A stretch of 63,058 nucleotides of DNA from an uncultured Methylocystaceae bacterium (GTDB taxonomy: Bacteria > Pseudomonadota > Alphaproteobacteria > Rhizobiales > Beijerinckiaceae), in contig CALMZV010000063.1 in assembly GCA_937870755.1 (NCBI GenBank), positions 1 through 63,058 on the forward strand, read 5' to 3'. Below, piece after piece: positions 8,778 to 18,712 of this stretch. Under the pieces are notes generated by a model that ran no database searches, was not told the DNA's origin, and saw nothing but the letters and a program-made list of their open reading frames with translations. Position 1 is the stretch's first letter. Each line of letters opens with the position of its first letter. Position numbers and translations under genes: made by a program.

Positions 8778-9548
8778 ATGCTGCTGATCGAGAAAGCCGG
8801 CCCGGTGGCCGTGGTGACGCTCAACCGACCCGAGGCGATGAACGCCTTGTCGCGCCAGTTGCGGGCCGAACTCGACCGGGCGATCCGCGCGCTGTCGGCC
8901 GACGATTCGGTGAGCGTGGTGGTGCTGACAGGCGCGGGCCGCGCCTTCACCGCCGGTCTCGATCTCAAGGAGCTTGGCAGCGCGCCGGATGCGCTGGGCG
9001 CGGCGAACGCGACCGGCGCCTCGGAAAATCCGGTGCTGGCCATCGCCCAGTGTCCCAAGCCCGTCATCGGCGCCATCAACGGCGTGGCGATCACCGGCGG
9101 CTTCGAACTGGCGCTCGCCTGCGACGTGCTGATCGCCTCCACTCAGGCGCGTTTCGCCGATACCCATGCGCGCGTTGGCATCATGCCTGGCTGGGGTCTG
9201 TCGCAGAAACTGTCGCGCGTCATCGGCGTCTACCGCGCCAAGGAGCTGTCGCTCACCGGCAACTTCCTCGACGCGCGCACCGCGCAGGCGTGGGGCCTCG
9301 TCAACCGCGTGGTCGAACCGGACGAACTGATGCCCACCGCGATGAAACTCGCGCAGGACATGGCCTCGATCCCCACCGACACGCTCTGCCTCTACAAGTC
9401 GATCATCGACGAGGGCTACGCCCTGTCGCTGGGCGAGGGGCTGGAGGTCGAGCATCGCCGCTCCAGCGCCAACAATCGCGCCGTCACGCCCGATATGGTC
9501 GAAAAACGCCGGGCCGGCATTCAGGCGCGCGGCCGCTCGCAGGGCTGA
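8778..9548 (+). CDS. Enoyl-CoA hydratase/isomerase family protein
   Basis: A 256-residue crotonase-fold protein. The oxyanion-hole segments are FTAGLDLKEL (about residues 58-67) and INGVAITGGFELALACD (about 99-115). The first catalytic glutamate is kept (GGFELALACD), but the position of the second glutamate, normally in a PEI-LG-PG-GG motif, reads DTHARVGIMPGWG. That makes classical hydration doubtful and suggests another crotonase activity or a relaxed hydratase. The ATG follows GAGAGGAAACG. It stands alone on the strand between dnaE2 and the monooxygenase and has a possible terminator hairpin behind it. It probably serves CoA-ester catabolism. Confidence 0.88.
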   Translation: MLLIEKAGPVAVVTLNRPEAMNALSRQLRAELDRAIRALSADDSVSVVVLTGAGRAFTAGLDLKELGSAPDALGAANATGASENPVLAIAQCPKPVIGAINGVAITGGFELALACDVLIASTQARFADTHARVGIMPGWGLSQKLSRVIGVYRAKELSLTGNFLDARTAQAWGLVNRVVEPDELMPTAMKLAQDMASIPTDTLCLYKSIIDEGYALSLGEGLEVEHRRSSANNRAVTPDMVEKRRAGIQARGRSQG

Positions 9549-9562
9549 GACGCGATCGATGC

Positions 9563-9597
9563 GGCGCGCGCGAACCGCTTGAGCTTGCGCGCGCGCC
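9563..9597 (+). terminator. Hairpin after crotonase gene
   Basis: GGCGCGCGCG at 9563-9572 pairs with CGCGCGCGCC at 9588-9597 over a 15-base loop. A 10-bp pure GC stem 14 bases after the stop codon could end transcription, although no U tract follows and the downstream promoter -35 box lies within it. Confidence 0.4.
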
Positions 9598-9606
9598 GTA
9601 TAGACT
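9579..9606 (+). promoter_or_regulatory. Putative promoter of the monooxygenase gene
   Basis: TTGAGC (9579-9584) and TAGACT (9601-9606) are separated by 16 bases. The same TTG...TAGAnT arrangement occurs before the binding-protein gene (14626) and before the 33155 gene. The coding start is 75 bases downstream. Confidence 0.4.
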
Positions 9607-9681
9607 TTCGCCGCGCGCGAACGAGCGTCCATACAAGGGCGGCCGCGCGGCGACGGCGCGCAAGCGCCCGGAGGAAACCAC

Positions 9682-11496
<1,815 letters not shown>

Positions 11497-11500
11497 TACC

Positions 11501-12277
11501 TCACGCCTGCGAGCGGGCGCGCCCGTAAGGGTCCCACGTGACTCCGGCGAGAAAGCCGGCGTCGACCGGCAGGTTCGCGCCGGTGATCGCGCTGGCGCGG
11601 TCGCAGATGAGGAAACTGGCGGCCGCGCCCACTTCGCGCGCTTCCACGATGCGTCCCATCGCGGACGACTCCGCCATCCGCGCTTCGTCCATCACGCCCG
11701 ATTGCAACGCGCGTTCCAGGCCCTGCGTGCGCGTGAAACCCGGCGAGACCGCGTTGACGCGCACGCCGCGCCGCCCCCATTCGGAGGCGAGCGTGCGCGT
11801 CAGGCTCGCCACGCCCGCCTTGGCGGCCGAATAGGCGTGGGCGCTGGAGGTTGTCGTGGCGGTGATGGAGGCGACCAGCACGATGGCGCCGCGCCCGCGC
11901 GCGATCATCTTTCGACCGACCGCCTGCGCCACGTAGAACGTTCCCGACAGATCGACGTCGATCTCGCGCCGCCACACGTCCGCCCGCAGCTTTTCGGCCG
12001 GACTCATGCGGCCGAGAACGCCGGCGGCGTGCACGCAGCCGTCGATCGGCCCGTGCCGGGCCTCGATCGCCTCGATCTCGCGCGCGACGAGATCGGGATC
12101 GCTCACGTCGAACGGCGCGTCCCAGTAGATGCAGTCCGCATGTCGCCGTTCGGGGGGCGGCGGCGCGATGTCGGTCGCAAGCGCGCGAAACCCGTCCTGC
12201 GCGAGCGCGCGCGCGCACGCTTCCCCAATGCCGCTCGCCGCGCCTGTCACCAGCACCAGCCTGCCATCGCCGATCAC
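11501..12277 (-). CDS. SDR family oxidoreductase
   Basis: A 258-residue classical short-chain dehydrogenase. The cofactor motif is TGAASGIG (residues 11-18), followed by a catalytic S-Y-K set in VASITATTTSSAHAYSAAKAG, and a PVDAGFLAG C-terminal segment. The Asp in ATDIA after strand 2 favours NAD over NADP. Its GTG start overlaps the TGA of the TetR gene (GTGA), so it is the third gene of a leftward operon CoA ligase-TetR-SDR. It ends four bases from the convergent monooxygenase. A plausible role is oxidation of an alcohol, or of a hydroxyacyl-CoA, in the same pathway. Confidence 0.93.
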   Translation of the reverse strand: MIGDGRLVLVTGAASGIGEACARALAQDGFRALATDIAPPPPERRHADCIYWDAPFDVSDPDLVAREIEAIEARHGPIDGCVHAAGVLGRMSPAEKLRADVWRREIDVDLSGTFYVAQAVGRKMIARGRGAIVLVASITATTTSSAHAYSAAKAGVASLTRTLASEWGRRGVRVNAVSPGFTRTQGLERALQSGVMDEARMAESSAMGRIVEAREVGAAASFLICDRASAITGANLPVDAGFLAGVTWDPYGRARSQA

Positions 12278-12960
12278 GTCGTCCTCCGCTTGTCGCCGCC
12301 GGCGCGGAACAACAGTCCGCCCACGAGTTTGGAATAGGCCGACATCACATGCGCCGGCGCGCCCGACCCCCCGCCGGCGTAGCGCTGGCCGAGATAGCCG
12401 CGCGCGCCCATGAAGATGTGCGCCACGACCTCCAGCTCCGCATCCGTGAAGTCGCCGATCTCGCCCGCCGCCCGACCGCGCCGGAACAGGCTCACATAGT
12501 TGCGCGCGATATTGTCGATGTGGCGCCTGTGGCCTTCGGGCGCGAAGATTTCGGCTTCGTTGAGAACGCGCAGAAAGCCGGGCTGCTCGGCCAGATAGTC
12601 GAAAAAGGCGCGAAAACGCTGCTCCTCCTGCGCGCGCGCGTCGGCGCCCGTGTCGATCCGCGCCTTGATGAAGGCCAGCATGTCCTGCCCCAGTTCCGGC
12701 AGCAGACGGTCGAGCAGGTCCTGCCGGTTGGGAAAATGCGTGTAGAACGTGCCCTGCGCCACGCCCGCGCGCGCGGTGATGCGCGCCACGGACGCCTCCG
12801 CATAGCCCATCTCGCCCACGATGTCGGCGGCCGCCTTGAACAGGCGCCGCTTGACGATGTCGTTGCGCTCGTTGCGGCTGAGTTTCAGCACGCGCGCCGC
12901 CGGCGCCGGTTTCGCCGCCGCGGATCTGGCTGGCGCGGTTCTGCGGCTTTGTCCGCTCAT
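12274..12960 (-). CDS. TetR/AcrR family transcriptional regulator
   Basis: A 228-residue regulator. The helix-turn-helix is ASVARITARAGVAQGTFYTHFPNRQDLL, a standard TetR recognition domain, and the C-terminal 140 residues form a variable ligand-binding domain with the GARGYLGQRYAG segment seen in TetR proteins of acyl-CoA catabolic clusters. A basic, Ala/Pro-rich extension of about 35 residues precedes the DNA-binding domain. The chosen ATG overlaps the upstream TGA (ATGA); a longer in-frame version would overlap the ligase gene. It likely represses its own operon and perhaps the divergent transporter operon, with a CoA thioester as inducer. A candidate operator lies at 14478-14494. Confidence 0.92.
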   Translation of the reverse strand: MSGQSRRTAPARSAAAKPAPAARVLKLSRNERNDIVKRRLFKAAADIVGEMGYAEASVARITARAGVAQGTFYTHFPNRQDLLDRLLPELGQDMLAFIKARIDTGADARAQEEQRFRAFFDYLAEQPGFLRVLNEAEIFAPEGHRRHIDNIARNYVSLFRRGRAAGEIGDFTDAELEVVAHIFMGARGYLGQRYAGGGSGAPAHVMSAYSKLVGGLLFRAGGDKRRTT

Positions 12961-14453
12961 TCGTCGTTCAGCTCCGCGCGCAACACGCGCTTCAGTATCT
13001 TTCCGGAGGGATTGCGCGGCAGCGCCGAGCGAATCACCAGCCCTTTGGGCGTCTTGAACCCGGCGAGCCGGGCGCGGCAATGCGCGATCAGCCGCGCTTC
13101 GTCAAGCTGCGCGCCCTCCCGCAGCACCACCACGGCGATCGGCTTCTCGCCCCATTGCGCGTCCGGCGCGCCGATCACGGCGACTTCCGCCACCTCGGGC
13201 AGTTCGTAGATCGCCCGCTCGACTTCGGAGGACGCGATGTTCTCGCCGCCGGAAATGATCATGTCCTTCTTGCGATCGGTGAGAAACAGAAAGCCGTCCT
13301 CGTCGAGATAGCCGACATCGCCGGTCAGGAACCATCCATCGGCGAAACAGGCTTTGGTTTTCGCCTCGTCGCGCCAGTAGCCTTGCGTCACCTTCGGCCC
13401 GCGCAGGCAGATTTCGCCCTCCACGTTCGGGCCGGCGAAGCCGCCGCTCTCGTCGCGGATGCGCAGCTCCACATGCGGCACGCAGCGGCCGACCGATCCG
13501 ATCTTCTCGATTTCGCGGCCGGGCTCCATCAGCGTGTCGCCCGAGACGCTCTCGGTCAGCCCGTAGGCGTCGATGTAGCGGCCGTTGGTGAAATAATCGC
13601 CGAATTCGCGGATGCGTTGTTCGGGCGTGCGCTCGCCGCCGCCGATGACCCATCTCATGCTGGAAACGTCGAACGCCGCGCGATCGGGATAGGCGATCAG
13701 GCCGCTCGTCATCACCGGCGCGAGCCATGCGGCGTTCAGCCGATGGCTTTGGATGGAGCCGAGCACGGCGGCCGGATCGAAGTCGCGATGCACGTAAATC
13801 ATGCCGCCGGCCCATAGGACGCCCACGCCCGGCAGATCGCACGCCCCCACATGATACAGCGGGCCGGCGACCAGAAGGCGCGTGTCGCCGTCGATGCCGA
13901 GCGATATCCCGAGCCCGGCGCTCTTCCAGTAAAAATTGTCGTAAGTGTGCATCACGCCCTTCGGCCGGTCGGTCGTGCCGGACGTGTACATCAGGCGAAA
14001 CAGATCGCCGCCCCTGGCCAGATGCGCGCCGGCGCGCGCGCCCGTGGCGCCGAGGCGCGTCGCGTCCTCCTGCGCGGCCGCATTCACGACGACGATGCGC
14101 GCGTCCGCTTCGCGCGCGCTGGCGTGCAATTCCTCGTCCGTCAGCAGGAGTCGCGCGCCGGCGTTGCCGACGATATAGGCGACCTCCTCCGCCGACAGCC
14201 GGAAATTGATCGGCAGAAAAATCGCGCCGATGTGACTGGTTGCGAAAAACAGATCGAGAAACGCTGCGCTGTTCTTCATCAGCACGGCCACGACATCGCC
14301 GGCCCCCACGCCCTGCGCGCCGAGCCACGCGCCCGTGCGCTCGATGCGATCGAGAAAGGTCGCATAGCTGACGCTTGCGTCCTTGTAGACGAACGCCGTT
14401 TTCGCCGGCGTGACGCGTGCGTGATGAGCGATGAAACTCGACAGGGTGATCAT
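12957..14453 (-). CDS. AMP-dependent acyl-CoA synthetase (CoA ligase)
   Basis: A 498-residue class I adenylate-forming enzyme that activates a carboxylic acid to its CoA thioester through an acyl-AMP. The P-loop-like motif is MYTSGTTDRPKG (about 155-166), with Asp where Gly is commoner; YGLTES, GWFLTGDVGYLDEDGF, DRKKDMIISGGENI and the C-terminal PRNPSGKILKR with the catalytic Lys are all present. It is the first gene of a leftward operon with TetR and an SDR, reading away from the transporter operon. The likely role is to activate the imported acid. Chain length or ring preference cannot be read from the sequence. Confidence 0.95.
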   Translation of the reverse strand: MITLSSFIAHHARVTPAKTAFVYKDASVSYATFLDRIERTGAWLGAQGVGAGDVVAVLMKNSAAFLDLFFATSHIGAIFLPINFRLSAEEVAYIVGNAGARLLLTDEELHASAREADARIVVVNAAAQEDATRLGATGARAGAHLARGGDLFRLMYTSGTTDRPKGVMHTYDNFYWKSAGLGISLGIDGDTRLLVAGPLYHVGACDLPGVGVLWAGGMIYVHRDFDPAAVLGSIQSHRLNAAWLAPVMTSGLIAYPDRAAFDVSSMRWVIGGGERTPEQRIREFGDYFTNGRYIDAYGLTESVSGDTLMEPGREIEKIGSVGRCVPHVELRIRDESGGFAGPNVEGEICLRGPKVTQGYWRDEAKTKACFADGWFLTGDVGYLDEDGFLFLTDRKKDMIISGGENIASSEVERAIYELPEVAEVAVIGAPDAQWGEKPIAVVVLREGAQLDEARLIAHCRARLAGFKTPKGLVIRSALPRNPSGKILKRVLRAELNDE

Positions 14454-14477
14454 GGAATCGCTTCTTGCAAACCTGAC

Positions 14478-14494
14478 TCATTGTTCAGGAATGA
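14478..14494. promoter_or_regulatory. Inverted repeat, candidate TetR operator
   Basis: TCATT-GTTCAGG-AATGA is an inverted repeat with 5-bp arms, 25 bases upstream of the CoA ligase start, in the gap between divergent operons. Size and position suit a TetR operator controlling the leftward operon; the link to the regulator at 12274-12960 is inference. Confidence 0.45.
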
Positions 14495-14625
14495 AGCCTC
14501 CAGCGCAACTGTCGGCGCGCAATGCCCACGGAATGTAGCGACAAATCGCTGCAATTGCTGCTATGCACAATGATTTTTGCAGCGCAAGAGGCACAACAAA
14601 ATGTTGAACCGGCATTCAGTTTTTC

Positions 14626-14653
14626 TTGACGGGTGGCCCGAGCGCCGTAGAGT
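14626..14653 (+). promoter_or_regulatory. Promoter of the ABC transporter operon
   Basis: TTGACG (14626-14631) and TAGAGT (14648-14653) are 16 bases apart, about 50 bases before the binding-protein gene. The -35 is near consensus and the -10 keeps T, A, A and T of TATAAT. It is the best sigma-70-like promoter in the window. Confidence 0.6.
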
Positions 14654-14700
14654 TGCGGCTGGCCGTCAGACCGAAAGGACGCCGGCGAGGGAGGACGATG

Positions 14701-15987
14701 ATGTCGACTGACAAGACTCGAGGCGGTCATCCGACTGCAAGCGACGCCGTTTCCCGGCGTTCGGCGCTGGCGCTCGCGGGCTCTGCGGCGCTCGTCACGG
14801 TCGCGGCGCCCTGGGTGGCGCGCGCGCAGGCCAAGACCATCCGCATCGGCATGCCCACCATTCTGTCCGGCCGCGTGGCGACGCTCGGCATTTCCTCGCG
14901 CAACGCGGTGATGATGGAGGTGGAGAAGGTGAATGCGGCGGGCGGGCTGGCCGGCCGTCCGATCGAGATGGTGGTGCGCGATTCCAAGGGCCAGCCGCAG
15001 GAAGCCGCGCGCGTCGTGCGTGAGCTTGTCAATACGGACGGCTGCGAGATCATCATCGACGCCGAAGCTTCCTCCGCCGCCTTCGCGGTGCACGAGGTGG
15101 CGCGCGATCTCGGCATGCTGACCATCCACACGTGTTCGGAAACCTCGCAGCTCTCGGCCGATCCGAAACTGCGCATCCCCAACGCGTTTCGCTGCGTGCG
15201 TCAGGGCGTGCACGATTCGGTCGCCGGCGCCGCCTACGCCGCGAAGATCGCGAAGGAGAAGGGGTTGAAGAAATGGGCGACCTGTTCGCCCGACTACGCC
15301 TACGGGCGCGATACGACCGCCGAGTTCATCTATTATCTCAAGCAGTTCGTGCCGGAGGTGGAGGTCATTTCGGAGTCCTGGCCCAAGCTGTTCCAGCCCG
15401 ACTACACCGAGACGATCACCAAGCTTCTCCAGGCCAACCCGCAGGCGATCTATTCCTGCATCTGGGGCGGCGACCTCACCGCCTTCATCGACCAGGGCAA
15501 TCTTTACGGCGTGTTCGGCAAGGCCGCGTTCTTCGCCGTCAACATGGCCGACTACACCGTGCTCACGGCGGTGAAGAACCTGCCGGCCGGCGTCCATTCC
15601 GGCAATCGCTACATCAAGACCTTTCCCACAACGCCGCAGAACGCAGCCTGGGGCGACGCCTATCGTCAGAAATACAATGAATATCCGACCAACTGGTCGT
15701 GGGAGAACGCAGCGGCCGTCAATTTCCTGGCCGAGGCGGCGAAGAAGGCCGGCTCCACCGACGGCAAGAAGATGTCGGAGGCGCTCAAGGGTCTGACCAT
15801 CGATTCGCCATTCGGCATGAACGGCAAGATCACCATGCGCGCCGAGGACCAGACCATCGTCGATTACGCCATCGGCTGGGGCACGACCATTCCGAAGGAG
15901 CCCTACATGCCGAACGTGACGCCCGGCGACTGGAAACAGATCGTCGAATACGAAACCGCGTGGAAGAAGAGCAAGGGGTATCTCTGA
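14701..15987 (+). CDS. ABC transporter substrate-binding protein (branched-chain type), Tat-exported
   Basis: A 428-residue periplasmic binding protein of the LivK/BraC superfamily. A twin-arginine signal, SRRSALALAG at residues 18-27 followed by a hydrophobic stretch and ARAQA, points to export by Tat and cleavage near residue 44. The mature part opens KTIRIGMPTILSGRVATLG, as in periplasmic binding protein type 1 domains. GGAGG lies three bases before an ATG at 14698 and six before the ATG at 14701; the second was chosen for spacing. It heads an operon with the transporter genes behind a clear promoter. These proteins bind not only amino acids but aromatic acids, amides and urea, so the ligand is open. 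Confidence 0.93.
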   Translation: MSTDKTRGGHPTASDAVSRRSALALAGSAALVTVAAPWVARAQAKTIRIGMPTILSGRVATLGISSRNAVMMEVEKVNAAGGLAGRPIEMVVRDSKGQPQEAARVVRELVNTDGCEIIIDAEASSAAFAVHEVARDLGMLTIHTCSETSQLSADPKLRIPNAFRCVRQGVHDSVAGAAYAAKIAKEKGLKKWATCSPDYAYGRDTTAEFIYYLKQFVPEVEVISESWPKLFQPDYTETITKLLQANPQAIYSCIWGGDLTAFIDQGNLYGVFGKAAFFAVNMADYTVLTAVKNLPAGVHSGNRYIKTFPTTPQNAAWGDAYRQKYNEYPTNWSWENAAAVNFLAEAAKKAGSTDGKKMSEALKGLTIDSPFGMNGKITMRAEDQTIVDYAIGWGTTIPKEPYMPNVTPGDWKQIVEYETAWKKSKGYL

Positions 15988-16001
15988 TCCTCCGTTCCGG
16001 C

Positions 16002-16021
16002 GCGCCGCCTGCGGGCGGCGC
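16002..16021 (+). terminator. Intra-operon hairpin between binding protein and permease
   Basis: GCGCCGCC and GGCGGCGC form a perfect 8-bp stem with a TGCG tetraloop, 15 bases after the binding-protein stop, then a pyrimidine run (CTCCTCTCTCGTT). It probably protects the upstream message or partly terminates, giving more binding protein than permease. Confidence 0.55.
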
Positions 16022-16051
16022 CTCCTCTCTCGTTGAACGGCGGGCGTTCCC

Positions 16052-16954
16052 TTGGATCTCGACGCGCTCTTTTCCTGTTTCGCTTCGGCGTCCTGCGTGA
16101 TCACGCAGGCGACCAGCGGCTTCATCATCGGCATGTTGCTGTTTCTGGTCGCCGTCGGTCTCACGCTCATTTTCGGCATTCTGAAGGTCGTCAATTTCAG
16201 CCACGGCGTCTTCTATATGGTCGGCGCCTATCTCACGTTGACCGTGTTCCAGGCGACGGAGTCGTTCACGCTCGCGCTGGTCGCCGGCGGGCTCGGCACG
16301 GCGCTGGTCGGCTGGCTGGTCGAGCGATTGTTCATGAGCCGCATCTACGGCGCCGATTCGCTGATGCAGATTCTCGTCTGCTATGCGCTCATCCTCATCT
16401 TCGACGATCTGGTGCGCATGATCTGGGGCGCCGAATTTCGCTCGATGGGCATGCCGTCGACGTTTCAGTTGCCGCCGCTGTTCATCTTCGGCGGCGTCGT
16501 GCCGCCCTATTATCTGTTCGTCATCGCCGTCGCCGCGCTGATCGCCGTCGTGCTCGGTCTCGTCGTGTCGCGCACGCGCGCGGGCAAGATCGTGCGCGCG
16601 GCGGCGCACAACGCGCCGATGGTGTCGGCGCTCGGCGTCAACACGACGGTCGTCTACGGGCTGGTCTTCGCCGCCGGCTGCATGCTGGCCGGCCTTGCCG
16701 GCGCGCTCGCCGCGCCCGTGCGCTCGGTCACGCCCGGCATGGGTTTCTCCATTCTCATCGAGTCGTTCATCGTCACCGTCATCGGCGGCATGGGTTCGAT
16801 CGTCGGCGCACTGGTCGGCGCGCTGCTCATCGGCCTCTTGCGCACGTTCGGCGCGCTCGGCTTTCCGCTGTTCAACGAAGGGCTGATGTATATCTTCATG
16901 GTCGTCGTTCTGGTCGCGCGCCCGACCGGCCTGTTCGGCAAGGAGACGGCCTGA
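16052..16954 (+). CDS. livH: Branched-chain-type ABC transporter permease LivH
   Basis: A 300-residue inner-membrane permease of the LivH family with about eight membrane segments. GLTLIFGILKVVNFSHGVFYMVGAY at about residues 35-59 is the family signature, and the end GGMGSIVGALVGALLIG is also characteristic. It forms the channel with LivM. The start is inferred: a stop at 16034 leaves only TTG at 16052, or GTG at 16097, before the conserved region. TTG gives the N terminus expected for the family, with only a weak ribosome site, so translation may be low. It follows a hairpin and precedes livM by one base. Confidence 0.92.
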   Translation: MDLDALFSCFASASCVITQATSGFIIGMLLFLVAVGLTLIFGILKVVNFSHGVFYMVGAYLTLTVFQATESFTLALVAGGLGTALVGWLVERLFMSRIYGADSLMQILVCYALILIFDDLVRMIWGAEFRSMGMPSTFQLPPLFIFGGVVPPYYLFVIAVAALIAVVLGLVVSRTRAGKIVRAAAHNAPMVSALGVNTTVVYGLVFAAGCMLAGLAGALAAPVRSVTPGMGFSILIESFIVTVIGGMGSIVGALVGALLIGLLRTFGALGFPLFNEGLMYIFMVVVLVARPTGLFGKETA

Positions 16955-16955
16955 C

Positions 16956-17921
16956 ATGGGAGCGCCGTCCATTCCGCGCGCGCTGGCGATCGGCGCCGTC
17001 GCTTTCGTCGCGCTTGTCGCCGCGCCGCTGGCGACCGGCAGCACCGTGCTGATCGATTTCGTCATCCGCCTGTCCGCGCTCGCCATTTTCGCCACCTCGC
17101 TCAATCTTCTGGCGGGTTACGGCGGCATGGTGTCGTTCGGCCACGGCATGTTCTACGGGTTCGGCGCCTATTGTTTCGCGCTCATGATGCAGCGCACCGG
17201 CGTTTCCATCCCGGTGGCCTTTCTGACGACCGTCGTCGGCGCGGCGCTGGTCTCGGCGATCATCGGCGCGATCTGCGTACGCTTGAAGGAGGTGTATTTC
17301 TCCTTTGTCACGCTCGCCTTCCAGATGCTCATCCACGCAATCATCCTGGCGGCGATGCCGTTGACGGGCGGCGACCAGGGCCTGCGCGGCGGCGTGCCGC
17401 GGCCGGTTTTTCTGGGCGTCGATCTGTCGAACCAGATGCAGCTCTGCGTGTTCAGCGCGTTCCTCCTGGTGGCGAGCCTGCTTGTCATGCACCACGTGGT
17501 CGCCTCGCCGTTCGGCGCGACGCTGCGTATGATCCGCGACAATGCGCAGCGCGCGGCCTATCTCGGCGTCGCGGTCGACCGCGTGCGGCTGAAGGCTTTC
17601 GTCATCGCCGCGGTGTTCGCCGCGGTCGGCGGCGTCGTGCAGGCGCTGTTCGTGTCCGGCGCCTATCCCGAATTCGCCTACTGGACCATGTCGGGCGAGG
17701 GCATTTTCGTCATCATGCTGGGCGGGCTGACGACGTTCCTTGGCCCCACGCTCGGCTCCGTCATCATGCTTCTTCTGAACGACGTGGTCACGCGCTTCAC
17801 CCACTATCACGGGCTTGTTCTCGGCATCGTCATTCTTGTCGCAGCGCTCGGCCTCAGGAAAGGCCTTGGCGACTTCGTGGTCGAGCGCCTCGCCGACCGC
17901 AGGAGGCAGGAGGCTGCATGA
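16956..17921 (+). CDS. livM: Branched-chain-type ABC transporter permease LivM
   Basis: A 321-residue inner-membrane permease with about nine hydrophobic segments. LNLLAGYGGMVSFGHGMFYGFGAY (about residues 49-72) and the EAA-like stretch RMIRDNAQRAAYLGVAVDRVRLKAF are signatures of LivM. It pairs with LivH to form the pore. Its stop overlaps the start of the next gene (ATGA), which is not a transporter ATPase but an SDR, so a metabolic gene is translationally coupled within the transport operon. Confidence 0.93.
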   Translation: MGAPSIPRALAIGAVAFVALVAAPLATGSTVLIDFVIRLSALAIFATSLNLLAGYGGMVSFGHGMFYGFGAYCFALMMQRTGVSIPVAFLTTVVGAALVSAIIGAICVRLKEVYFSFVTLAFQMLIHAIILAAMPLTGGDQGLRGGVPRPVFLGVDLSNQMQLCVFSAFLLVASLLVMHHVVASPFGATLRMIRDNAQRAAYLGVAVDRVRLKAFVIAAVFAAVGGVVQALFVSGAYPEFAYWTMSGEGIFVIMLGGLTTFLGPTLGSVIMLLLNDVVTRFTHYHGLVLGIVILVAALGLRKGLGDFVVERLADRRRQEAA

Positions 17922-18712
17922 GCGACGTTGACGACATCAATCTGCAATCGCGCATCGCGGTGGTCACCGGCGGGGCGAGCGGCATCGGCGCTGCGACAGC
18001 GCGCGCGCTGGGTGCGCGCGGGGCGCGCGTGGTTGTGGCGGATGTGACGGACGCCGCCGAGATGGTCGCGCGCGAGATCGGCGGGTCCGCGTTTCATGCC
18101 GATGTCGGCGACGAAGCGGCGGTGGAGGCCCTCGCCCATCGCGTGGAGACCGAGGTCGGCCCGGTCGCCATTCTCGTCAACAGCGCGGGAATCATCCAGC
18201 GGCCCGTCGCGCCGCAGGATCTGCCAATGAAGGATTGGGACGACGTGGTGCGCGTCGACCAGCGCGGAACGTGGCTCACCAGCCTTGCGTTCGGCCGCCG
18301 CATGGCTGCGCGCGGCGCCGGCGCCATCGTCAACATCGCCTCGATCGCCGGCATGCGGTCCATGCCGCTGCACGCTTATGCGCCGGCCAAAGCCGCCGTC
18401 ATATCGATGACCGAGTGCCTGGCCGCCGAATGGGGCCCGTCGGGCGTGCGCGTCAACGCGGTTTCGCCGGGCTACACGCTCACGCCCGCGTTGCAGCGCG
18501 CGATCGACGCCGGAGAACGCGATGTGTCGCTGCTGGCCGCCAACGCGGCGCTCCAGCGCATGGTGCGGCCCGAGGAGATCGCCGCCGCCGTGTGCTTTCT
18601 GGCGAGCGACGCCGCGCGCGCCATCACCGGCGTCAACCTGCCCGTTGACGCCGGCTGGCTCGTGGCGACATCGTGGGCCGGTTACGGCGGTTTGCGGAGC
18701 CAACGCGCATGA
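17918..18712 (+). CDS. SDR family oxidoreductase embedded in transporter operon
   Basis: A 264-residue classical short-chain dehydrogenase. TGGASGIGAATARALG (about 19-34) is the cofactor loop, ADVTD after strand 2 suggests NAD, NSAGI and the Ser...Tyr-x-x-x-Lys triad follow (IASIAGMRSMPLHAYAPAKAA), and GVNLPVDAGWL closes the fold. It sits between livM and livG with ATGA overlaps at both ends, so its amount is tied to the transporter. It resembles the SDR at 11501-12277 in the C-terminal PVDAG region. The likely role is oxidation or reduction of the imported compound or its product; the substrate is unknown. Confidence 0.93.
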   Translation: MSDVDDINLQSRIAVVTGGASGIGAATARALGARGARVVVADVTDAAEMVAREIGGSAFHADVGDEAAVEALAHRVETEVGPVAILVNSAGIIQRPVAPQDLPMKDWDDVVRVDQRGTWLTSLAFGRRMAARGAGAIVNIASIAGMRSMPLHAYAPAKAAVISMTECLAAEWGPSGVRVNAVSPGYTLTPALQRAIDAGERDVSLLAANAALQRMVRPEEIAAAVCFLASDAARAITGVNLPVDAGWLVATSWAGYGGLRSQRA

